The notes under the pieces: generated by a model
What the model was told of the DNA's origin: nothing
Databases searched by the model: none
The model's input: only the letters and a program-made list of their open reading frames with translations
Translations under genes and position numbers: made by a program
Assembly (NCBI RefSeq): GCF_019059575.1
Contig: NW_024881671.1
Span: forward strand, 1-64,000
DNA: 64,000 nucleotides
Direction: 5' to 3'
From: Amphibalanus amphitrite
Taxonomy: Eukaryota; Arthropoda; Thecostraca; Balanomorpha; Balanidae
Part shown: positions 24,501-36,500 of the stretch, piece after piece
How positions within the stretch are numbered: position 1 is the stretch's first letter
Layout of the letters: each line of letters starts with the position of its first letter

Positions 24501-27500
24501 TATTTGACCAAATATGCATCTAATCTGCACCAAATGTGCACCAAATATGTACCAGATGGCCGTCGTGAAAACGGCTACTGTTGACTGTTGTGACTGCTGG
24601 TTGTGACTGTTGTGACTGTTGGCTGTGAGTTGTGACCATTGTCTGTAAATCACGACCATTGGTTGTGAGTTGTGACTGTTATGACCTGCGATGGTGTCTG
24701 TCAGCAGCCCCGGTGTCTGATGTCATTATGTGGCACGCGGGATGACGTCCCCATCGGTAGCAGATGCTATGACTCGTCCCAATCACAGACTCCGATCACC
24801 GCCCGGCAGTCCAGACCAGGGACATCGGGAGGTCGCCGTCACCCCGGCCCTCGACGTCACTCAGCTCGGCCCAAGGACCGCCATCATCGGGAACACAATG
24901 AGCGGGGAGTCCGGGGTAGCGGCTCAATTACCGGTGACGCACCAGCCCGACAATGCCGTCCCAACTCGATCGCTTGCGACACCCGGCAGTCATCAGCGTG
25001 AGACTTCTCACGATTATCGACCCACCCCCGGGCATTGGGCGAGGTTAGTACCCAAGAATGGGCTGAGTGACCTTAGTAACTGCCTGGTAAATCGGTGTAA
25101 TGTGAGCTGGTTTATTGGGGATGCACTGCACGACACTGCGTTGGAAACCAGCAACGCACGGTGGAGCGAGGCTGTGATGACGCATGTTTATATTCTGTAA
25201 CTTGCAAGAAAATGTGATGATTCCTCTTGTAATTGACGGGTGGATTAAATTCTGCATCCAGATATTCCTCCAATCATGTCACGTCTATGCCCTTCCTGTT
25301 CAACCGTCTTTGTTTGCCTGTCCCTTGTTCGGTCGTCCGCCCATCCGCTCCATCCGTTTATTCATCTGTTGTCAATGTCCCTACTTTGTCGTATTGCGTC
25401 CGTCTGCCCGTCCATCAGTCCCTCTGTCCTCTATCCGTCTGTCCACTATCTGTCCAATGTCCATCCCTCTACCCGTCTGCCAGTCTGTTCGTCTCAGCGT
25501 CTGTCCGTATGTCCGTCTGTCCGTATGTCTATCTGTCCGTCTGACCATCTGACCGTCCATCTGTCCGTCCGTCTGTCGTCTGACCGTCTGTCCGTTCGTC
25601 CCGTCCGTCCGTCCGTCCGTCCGTCCGTCCGTCCGTCCATCCGCCGTCCGTCCGTCCATCCGCCGTCCGTCCGTCCATCCGCCGTCCGTCCGTCCATCCG
25701 CCGTCCGTCCGTCCATCCGCCGTCCGTCCGTCCATCCGCCGTCCGTCCGTCCATCCGCCGTCCGTCCGTCCATCCGTCGTCCGCCGGCGGCCGTAATTCT
25801 CTGGCCTCTGTCGGCCGCGCCATTCGGGGTCCGGCTATAAAGCCACCGCTGTCGGGCCGGCCTGTCGGCAGCCGGCACGCACCGTCACGCCAGCCGGGTC
25901 AGCGCGCGGCGCGGCGGTCCAAAATCAGCCGACAGCCGACCGCCGCGCCGGCGGCGCCATTAGCACAACTACCACTGCCGACATTGAGGCGGCACAGATC
26001 GGAAAATGAAAGTCACGCATCGAGCCGAGCTGCGCTGTGAGGTGGCTGTCACATGCGGATTGAACGAAGGGGGAAGGTAACGTCGCTTCAGTGTGCTGTA
26101 TTGTATGTAGAGCCTTGAGTTCAGCTGCCGTAAATGTGTGTTCATGATTCACTATCTTTTGTCTATTACGTCCTAAGATTGTGATTGAGGAATCTGATCA
26201 GACGAACTCCATCGTCTTTTCATTTTACGTTCTGTAAAAACGCCAACCGTGTCCATAAACACATCCTGTTTTCGACCGGCAATGGGAAAGACGCCACCCA
26301 CCCACCTGTATATATCTGTCAGATCTGGGCGAAACGTCATACTAATGCACTGAGTCACGGCACGGCTCGGGTTACTGCCACGATTCAGCCACAATGCCAC
26401 TGCGTTCTATGGCCCTTTGGACTGCGGCTCGTCACGAGTAGTGACTGTTTGGGGTCTGACGGCCGCCTGCGCTCCCTGCGGCAGGAGTGCCTCAGGGGGC
26501 GACATTGGGCCTCGTCTGCTCGTGCCGCCGCAGTTCATCGGAGGCCGCCGGCCGAGGCCATGGGGCAGTAACATCACAGTAACGAGCTGCAATCGAGCAG
26601 CAGACAGACGGTGTGGTCCGCCGCCGTCAGTTACGGTATCACGGAGTGGCCCTTGACGCGGCGTTACCTGCCGCGTTATGACATAAGATGGCCGCAGTCG
26701 GACACGTTACGGCGGTGAGACTCGAGCCCCGGGCGGCCACACCCGGCGGCCGGCGCGGGTGGAACTGCCGCCTATCAGACCAAGTGGCACGCTCAGTTTG
26801 TGTCGGACCGATATTGAACGACGGAGTGGGTCTAAACACAAAGCAAGCAGGCAATTACTCGGATATCCGAGCTGATAGCGAACCACCGAGTCGCCTCGAG
26901 GTGGGCCGGATACGGTGGGCGGCCTGCGCCAAAATCGCACCAGGTGCGCAGCTTTGTGCGCCAATCCGGCGGGCGCCGGCCGTGACTGTGACGCTATGAG
27001 GCTGTGTTCTGTGACGACGATGCAGCGGGCAGCCGAGCCTGGGGTGGCCGGCGAGCGCTGAACCCGGCCCGGCCGTGAACCGTGAACGGCGCGCCGTGAA
27101 CCGTGAGCTCCGCAGGCGCGCGCTCGTCTTTTCTACACCTGTCGCGCGGGTCTCGGTCACGCCACTTACACCCGAAGGCCGCCGACCGACCCCAGATCAG
27201 CAACGATGCTCCCGAGATAAATAATCAGCATGCTTCAGGGAAATTACATCTGCTGTGACTGATCATATCGATCTAAATACTTGTCATATTCAAATCAACG
27301 TAAAGACGGAACCGTTTTGGCGCTCCAATTCGGCAGTCTAAATATCTAAAGAGAAAATATAACATAGTCAATAGTCATTCACGCTGCATCTCAACTGCAC
27401 TGCAGAGAGCATCTCGTCACCATAAATTTGGAAGTTTAGTGCACATAGTTTGAATCATTTCATTCATATCTATCATATCATATCTTTTTTTATACCGTGC

Positions 27501-30500
27501 GGTGTTACATTGTATGACGAGAGTATTGGAATAGCCCATTTTGTGTGGAAATACCTGATGATGTGAAATAAATAAATAAATAATCTATTGCAAAAAAAAC
27601 ACACACACACACATTGCTCACACAGTAAATTTTGGTCAAATAATAGTCTTCTCTCGTTGCATGACCTCTGTATTTCTGAGTGAATAAAATACAAATAGCA
27701 GTGTCGGCATAAGCCGTGCTATTCTCATAACCCGCTCCCCACTGGGGGGGGGGCTATTTATAGCCCCCCTCCCGTTTTTCTGCAATAACTTCCAAACCGC
27801 TTGACGTATCGACGCCAAACTTTCAGTACCTTCGGCCGCATCAATTTGACACATTGTGTCAAAATTTGAACTTCGTAGCTACCATAGGTCCGCCAGAAAT
27901 GACGTCAGAGTGACGTCATGTTCGGCCGATTTCGACGCAAAACATTGAACCACGGCAATCGCTCCCAAGGGCTCAGTTTTTAAGCTAGATCCAATTTCTT
28001 TGCATGAGAGGGCTTAAAATAGACTGCGCTATCAAACTGCTATCTCGGATTTTCGAAATTTTGAAAATTTTGAAAATTTTATTTCAAAATTAACATTTTT
28101 ACATTTTTTTCAAAAATTTTTTTGACTTTTCGAAAAAACCGGAATATATGTGATAGAACGCGTTATTATGACTAACTCTAGCAAGTTTTAGCTAAATATC
28201 TTTAAAAATGGCCAAGTTATACGCATTATTGCAAAAAATTCACAATTATTAATTTTTAAATCAATTTTCAGCACGTATTTGACATCGTACGCCAATATAA
28301 ATAGCACCATCGTGTTCCTGAGCTCAAACTGCATACAATAGACACCTTTTCTGTTGAAAAATTCAAACTTCAAAATTTGACCTTTTTTGACCTGAAAGTG
28401 ACCTGACCTAAGCTAAATTCGACTCAAAATGATCTCGAATGACACAGACGACATCAAATTCGAAATCTTTGGCCTAAATGGACCATAAAACATGTGTCAC
28501 GTGACCGACGCATGATATAATATTTTCGTGACCTGTGATGACCTGACCTTGACCTGAAAATCAAAATACAAGTTTGGTACCCTCAGGGTATCTAGAGCAT
28601 CTGTTCACGAGTGTGTGAACAAAAAATGAGCCTGATCTGACTTGTAAGACGGCGGCCAGAGCCCAAAACGTGAACAAGCCAAAATGCTAATAATTTTTAC
28701 TTTGACCTGACCTGTGACGTCATCGGTGACCTCGAGGTCAATGAAATTAGGTTTCGCTCGACAGTTTTTTCCGGGGCTATCAGACGCCGTTTGAATTTTG
28801 ACGATCGGCCCAGTAGTTTCGGAGTTAGGAGGGGGGCTATGAAGAGCCCCCCCCCAGTAGGTCGTGTTACACGCAGACCCCAGTGGGGCGCAGGATAACG
28901 CTCCGTCATTATTTCTTCTCTTTTCCTATCCTCTTTTCGTTGCGTAATGAATGCGTCATTGTTCTAATAAACTTCAGCGAGGTCTACACTGACAACAATG
29001 TCGAGAACCGTTAACCCTAACTAGGCTGGTACAGACCCCGTGATAAGATCATTACTCGGCCAGCGACAGTTATTTTGATCTTAATATTTAATAAAAATAA
29101 GTGAACGACTGTTCGGTATGTACGATGTAGGTACACATATCTAAACCATGAAACCGGAAAGATAAATTAACAGCTGGGGCATTCCACGATAGATCGACCA
29201 AAAATAAATAAAATTTACACCCTCATATTTTATTTTTTGCTTAAAATTGGTCTAATGGGTTGTGATGGGTGGGGAACCCAGCTGTGGCAAGGATTTTTTT
29301 CTTCGAACAACGGTTTCCGAGATATAGCCTCGGGCAGTTCCTGGAGGTCACGCTGCAACCCTATGTTTGGCGGCTTATAACTCAGAAACTATTGGTTTTC
29401 TATAGTAAAAACTTTATATGGTTCAACTTGCAATCAACCAACAAACGTTTTGGCTATCTCGGATTTTCGATTTTTGAAAATTTTGATCACGTGACATCTT
29501 GAGCTTTTTTCGAAGTGACCTTGATATTTTCCCAACTGAAAGTCGCAATTTTGTCTGATGACGATTAAAGCCTTATCAATTTTCATTCATATGTGATAAT
29601 AAAAAAGTGGCTTTCGGCCTGCGTTGACCTCAGGTCAGGTCATTTTTATGACCTTCCCATTATTACGAGCGGGAGCGACAGCGAGATCTCGAGAACAAAG
29701 CAAGATAGCGACAAGTGGTAAACGGCACAAGGTACACATGGATAAGGTCTACAATTTTTACTCAGGTCATTTTCAGGTCAGGTCAAAGATGACGTCACAG
29801 GGGTATCCCAGCTAGGAACAAACTAATAGCACCATCGTGATCCTCTCATCGATCCGCATCGAAACATGTGTATGTTGACCTCGAAAGGTCAAGGTCAAAA
29901 GTTGACCTTAGGTCACGTGACCTTAAGGTCATCATATATATCATTCGATGGGCCTTGACGAGCTGAACACAATGAGCCTATCCGCGTGGCTGTATCTCAA
30001 ACCTGTAAGGAGTTATTAGCAAAAAAACATTTGGTGACCTTAAATGACGTCACATGACCCAAGAGCAGCGTCACAGTTAAACAAGAGCAAAAAAGGTCTC
30101 AAGGTAGTCAAAGTTAGTCGTATATGAGGTCACTCATGGTATATTAGGCAATTCCGACGCATTTTAGTTTAAAAACAAGGGAGCTGATTTTTCCCCAATT
30201 GACTTATAATGGGGTGGTCAAGAAATTGACCTGACCTTAGGTCATCGGTATTGAACTTCAAAACGAACTGGCGCTAGGCGAAAGCAAACACAATGGTGCC
30301 TGTTCCACGTCTCTTTCTTTATTAGATCATAAGGTACAGCCAAAACTATTTTGACTTCCTTTTTACCCCTGTGACGTCATCTTTGACCTGACCTGAAAAT
30401 GACCTCAGTAAAAATTGTAGACCTTATCTGTGTGAATCCTGTACCGTTTACCGCTTGTCGCTATCTTGCTTTATTCTTGAGGTCTCGCTGTCGCTCCAGC

Positions 30501-33500
30501 TCGTAATCAGGGACGTCGACACCGGTCCGACTTTTCCGACTAGTCGGACCACTTTTTCGACTAGGCGATGCCCTGCTGTGGCTCGCGGGGGCCCTGCTGC
30601 GACCGCGGGAGCCCCTGCTGTGGCCGCTGGGGCCCCTGTTGGGGCTCTCGGGGGCCCAGCTGCGGCCACGGGGGCCCCTGCTGCGGCTCGCGGGGGCCCC
30701 CGTTGGGGCTCTCGGGGGCCCAGCTGCGGCCACGGTGGCCCCTGCTGCGGCCACGGGGGCCCCGCTGCGCCTCGCGGGGCCCTGCTGCGGCTCGCCCCCC
30801 CTGCTACAGAATGCGGGGGCCCTGCTGCGCCTCTGGGGCCGTGCTAAACACCGCGGGGGCCTGCTGCAGCCCGCGGGGCCCTGCTGCGGCCGCGGGGGCC
30901 CCTGTTGGGGCTCTCGAGGGCCCTGCTGCGGCCACGGGGGCCCCTGCTGCGGCCACGGGGGCCCGCTGCGGCTCGCGGGGGCCCTGCTACGGCTCGGGGG
31001 GCCCCTGCTACAGAATGCGGGGCCCCTGTTGCGCCTCTGGGGCCCTGCTAGACACCGCGGGAGCCCCTGCTGCGGCTGCGGGGGCCCCTGTTGGGGCTCT
31101 CGGGGCCCTGCTGCGGCCACGGGGGGTCTCCGCTGCGGCTCGCGGGGCCCTGCTGCGGCTCGCGGGCCCTTCTGTAGCTTGAGAGGGCCCTGCTGCGGCT
31201 CTCGGGGGGCCCTGCTACGGCTCGGGGGCCCATGCTGTAGAATGCGGGCCCTACTGCGGCTCGGGGGCCCTGCTGGGGCTCGCGGGGCCCTGCTGCGGCC
31301 GCGGGAGCCCCTGCTGCGGCCACGGGGGCCCCCTGTTGGGGCTCTCGGGGGCCCAGCTGCGGCCACGGGGGCCCCTGCTGCGGATCGCGGGGGCCCTTCT
31401 ACAGACCTTGGGGCCCTTCTGTAGCTTGAGGGTGCCCTGCTTCGGCACGTGAGGCCCTGCCTCGCCACGTTTGGGCCCATGGTTCGCCAGGGCCCTTCTG
31501 CGGCCCGTGGGGCCCCTAGTCTTGCAGACCGCGGGGCCCTACTGTGGCTGGCGGGGAACCTGCTGCAGACCGCGTGAGGCCCTACTGCGACCCGCAAGGA
31601 CCCTGTTGTGGCCCGCGAGACAAAACTGCAACTGAAGGGGCCCCCTGCTACGGCTCACGGGGGCCCTGCTGTAGGGGGAGGGGGTTGCTGCGGCCTATGG
31701 GCCCTTCTGCGGCACACGAGGACCCTGCTGCGGCCCACGTATTGGGTTTCTCACAAAGTGACATCAAAGCTTCCCTGGCCGGGGGCTGCCCCCTCCCCAC
31801 TTTTCGTGACGTTCCTACACCCCTGGTCGACGGTATCAAGATAATTCCCTGTGCCGAAAAGGATAACATATAGTGTCACTACTCTAAAACAATGTATTTA
31901 AAAAAATGTCGACTTTAAAAACAAGAGTAATTTTTAACATTGGTTTAAAAATTAACAAAAGGATCATGTATTGAATGACAATGATTAAAATCATCTTCGA
32001 ATAATATAACCTAGTTATATCATTTAATAAATATTTATTAAGCCAAATATAACGTAAATATATTTGACTGAGAAAACCAAATTATATGTTTACACATAAA
32101 TATTAGGTATTCTTGATATGGAAAGAGGGAAGCAGAACTGAGTTGATCCCTGTTGCCCACGTGAGTCAACTCGAGTCAACTCGGCCGACCCTTGGCCGAC
32201 CCGGCCGACTTGGCGCGGGTTCAGAGTGCTGCGAGTGCCTTTTAACCAGATATGTGCATGGATCCGAGTGATGGATCTATGATCTCAGTGAATCTAGAAG
32301 CAAAGTACAGGTTGGGATCTATGATCCCACTGGATCCGGCGTGAAAAATGCATCTTGGATCTATGATCTCATATGATCTGACGATAAATTAAGAACAAGG
32401 ATCTATGATCTGAGTGGATCCCACCATGCACCACATTTGAATTTTGAAACCATGTTTTAAAGGGTCTCTACAGGGTGTCTCAGAAATATCCGGACACTTT
32501 GTTTTCTCGTATTTCTGCTGTCTCTGTCCGTTATGGAGCTGTATGAATTTAAAGGTTGGGTAAATACCAGCCTGAGACCACCGTGCACCTCATCCGTCTG
32601 CCATTCGCCGCTGACCTTTGACCCGGCCGGTCAGTAGAGGTCAGGTCGCCGAACAGTTCGTTGGTGTATCTGAGCGTCAGAAGGGTATGGCGAAAAACTA
32701 CAGCACCTCGTTTCGTGGCAAAGCTGTGGGGATGGTGCATGGACGGATGAGGCCAAAGATGGTCTGCAGGCAACTCAGTATCAGCAGAAGCCATCTTTAC
32801 CTCTGGTTAAAAAGAGAGAAGCTGGGCCAGGGGCTCGCCAGTCAGCCCGGTCGTGTTCGCAAGAGCACGCTCCATCCGGTGGTGAAGAGAGTGATCAAGA
32901 TGGCGCCTGGTAAACGGCATCAATCGACCCGAAAACTCTCGAGACGCCTCACCAATGCAGGCTACAAGGTATCCCCTGCAACAGTTCACCGCTATCTCCG
33001 CGAAAATCTAGGGATGAGGCCGCTGAAGCTGAAAAAATCGCGAAAGCTGACTGAAAAACAGCGTGCTGACCGTCTGAAGTTCGCACGGGAGCGAAAAAGT
33101 GCGTCAGTGGAAGACTGGCAGCGGGTCATGAGGTCGGACGAGTCGCCGTACGAGCTGTAACACCCGCCAAACCGACAAAACGACCGCGTGTGGGTGGCCA
33201 GCAGCTCAGACGTGCAGACCGTCCCCACAGTCAAGCATTCTGAGAAGGTGCATGTCTGGGGAATGATGTCCCACCGTGCGCTCTCCCAGCTGCACGTGGT
33301 GCCCCCAAAAGTTGTCATCAACGGAGAGTATTACCGAGAGAACATCCTCGCCAAGGATTGTCTGGACGCCATCCACCGAACGGCTGAGACAGGCGGCGTT
33401 CTGAAGCGCTCTCTGATGACGGACACAAGCCGGGCCATCTTCATGCAGGACGGCGCTCCACCGCACACGGCCCAGAAAACACAGCAGTGGTGTCTCCAGC

Positions 33501-36500
33501 ACCTGTCCGACTTCTGGGAGCGTGGCGTATGGCCCGGTAACAGCCCCGATCTCAACCCGATCGAAAACCTCTGGGCCATCGTTCAGCAAGAGGTCGACAA
33601 GATGACACCGGCTACCAGCGCCGGCGAGCTGGCAGGACAGCTCAAAAAGGCGTGGGGCCGGATCAAGCCCGATGTGCTGGAGAACCTGGTGGCAGGGATG
33701 CCCCAGCGTATGCGTGACTGTATCGCTATGAAGGGCGGCTACATCGGAAAATAAACTGAAAATGCAATCTTCTCTTTTTTTCCAAATCAGAGGGGAAAAC
33801 AAAGTGTCCGGATAATTCTGATACACCCTGTATGCCAATAAGTGACACAAAACTATGGATTATGACGTGCGATCACATAAAATCACTGAAACAGAGCGTT
33901 TTTAACCCGCGCCCGGCTGGGGGTCCTGGATTTCCACGCCCTGCTGGGGGGTGTTTGAACAACCCCCCCCCCCTTGTAACTCGGCTCCTGGTCTACGTAG
34001 CGATACGCGGAAGGCGGCATTCGAAAGAGCGTCAAAAATAATGACGAAATCACTTCGGTCAATTTTTTGGTCAGGTCAAAGGTCAGGTCACCAGAGGTCA
34101 TTGAAGGCAAAATTTCGCCGATTTCTAGGTCGAATGTCGAAAATTTCCAAGAAGCCAACGCATAACTCGGGAACCAATAGAGCTACAGCGCCGCGGAAAA
34201 GCGCATTCGATAGCCCTATTAACGCCCTTTCTGAGTAATTCTCTCAGATTTGACCTAACGTCAACGGTTTTGCCTGCAGGGGGCAAAAACTGCAAAAATA
34301 GCCGATTTTTTTGAAAACAGTTTTTCTGCAATAACTTTTGACCCAAGCCTTGTACGAGCTTACTTTAACCGGCATCGTGTTCCTCTCGTCAAGACGCATC
34401 GAATGAACTATAACTTGACCTTGAAAGGTCAACTTGAAAATTTGACCTCAGGTCAAGGTCATGACCTGACCGGAAAGGGTCATGTTGCATATCAGTCGAT
34501 CCGTATCGTCGAGCTGAACACATCTAAGGCGTTTTCATCGCTCTAGCATGCCTCTATCAAAAGTTATTTGCGAAAAACTGTTAGATACCATTCGTGACCT
34601 AAGATGACCTCAGGGCATAAACAAGGGTCACGGACACCATTTTCCTGTTCAGTGTGTCTAAACTACTTGTAATTCGGTGGTTGGGAGTGTTTATAATGTC
34701 TTTCATCCAAAAGACGCGCATTTCAATTTTCTCCCATTGACTTATAATGGGGAGGTCGCAAAATTGACCTGACCTTAGGTCATCGATATCAAAATTCTGA
34801 GATATACATTTTGTACATGCTATTGCTCTTAGCAATCGCTGAAAGTTTCAAAGCGATCGGTCACTCGGTGTAGCTATGACAGACATTGAAAGTTTTTATG
34901 AGGTGAGGTCACTTCAAGTGACCTGGTGACCTGACCTTGAATGACCTTGGTCTGAAATTTTCACAACATGTGTAGAATTGATGTATGATAAGGTGTACCA
35001 AAAACGGCGGCGCTCCGCGCCGCCGTTTTTGAGATATTCGCGAAAAACCACAAGGGGGGGGGTGTTCAAACACCCCCCCCCCCAGCAGGGCGCGGGTTAA
35101 CTTGAAACAAGCGCTTTTTTTGGATATATGTGTTGACAAAAAAAAATAAGTGAGGATCTATGATCTCACTGGATCTCAAGCAAAAAATGAGACTCGGATC
35201 TGTGATCCCTACGGATCTCTGGATAAATTACAGAGCTGGATCTATGATCCCGTCGGATCCGAGATCAGGATCCATGGGATCAGATCCCAGATCCATTTTC
35301 TCGGATCCATGCGCATGTCTGCTTTTAACCCTCGCACCGACGGGGGGCCGGATATCCGCCCCCCCCCCCCTGAGGTTTTTCGCGAATAGCGGGAAAACCG
35401 CGGCGCGTAACGCCGCGAAATTTGGTATGACTATAACCTCATCAACTTTACACATGGTGTGCAAGTTTGAACCTCCTACCTTTTAAGGTCAGGTCACCAG
35501 GTCACTTTGAATGACCCAACCTCAAGTCACTTTTTTGCAACTTTGTCACCGTGCCAGAGCTACAGTAGATGTCGGAGGCCTTTGAAAGTCGCAGGATATT
35601 ATTAGGTCATTAGTAGCTACAATTTGTATATCTCGGAATTTTGATATCGGTGACCTAAGGTCAGGTCAATATCGCGACCTCCCCATTATAAGTCAATGGG
35701 GGAAAAATCAACTCCCTGTTTTTACCACTAAAACGGGTCGGAATGGCCCCATATACCCTACATGACTTCATATACGATCAACCTTCACTACCTTGAGGTC
35801 TGTTTTGCTGTTGGGCAGCTGTGAGGTCATGTGACGTCATCAAAGGTCACCAAAGGTTTTTGGCCAATAACTCCGTACAGGAACAAGATACAGACGCGTG
35901 GATGGTCTCATTGTGTTCAGCTCGTCAAGACGCATCGAATGATATACATGATGACCTCGAGGTCACGTGACCTGAGGTCAACCTTTGACCTTGACCTTTC
36001 GAGGTCAACATATATATCATTCGATGCGGATTGACGAGAGGATCACGATGATGCCCTTAGTTTGTTCCTATCTTGACTAATTCGAAAGTTATTCGAGAAA
36101 AACTCTCCATATCTAGCGCCGCCATTTTGACTTTTTCGACCCCTGTGACGTCATCTTTGACCTGACCTGAAAATGACCTTTGTAAAAATTGTAGATCTTG
36201 GCCGTGCGTATCCGATGCCCTTTACCGCTTGTCACTATCTTGCTTCGTTCTCGAGATCTCAGGGGGGGGGGCGGTCATCCGCCCCCCCCCCCCCCGTCGG
36301 TGCGAAGTTGGCGCAGACCCCCGTCGGTGCGCGGGTTAACCTATAATTTCTGTTGATTTCCTTGAATTGTATAATTTCGAAACCATGAGTGGTCGTTCGA
36401 GCAAAAGAGCTTACACATCTGGGTGTCAGAAACGAAAGCGGAAGATGCTACGAGAATTGGAAAATGACCAAAGACATTCGAAGAAACTCTCCTCATATTT

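Noticed and set aside
24730-25200. 156-codon plus-strand frame
   Set aside because: No domain or codon signal that stands out, and it lies between repeat arrays.
25637-25780. Regular 19-bp repeats that might be taken for a CRISPR array
   Set aside because: There are no unique spacers; the units are directly tandem, and the context is an animal intron.
25276-26040. 254-codon plus-strand and 165-codon minus-strand frames
   Set aside because: Both are translations of the CCGT tetranucleotide array (Arg-Pro-Ser-Val and Asp-Gly-Arg-Thr repeats).
30461-31597. Long open frames (up to 378 codons) on both strands of the GC-rich block
   Set aside because: They arise because the GGGGCCC unit has no stop codons in any phase; the products are low-complexity Pro/Gly/Arg/Ala repeats that mirror one another.
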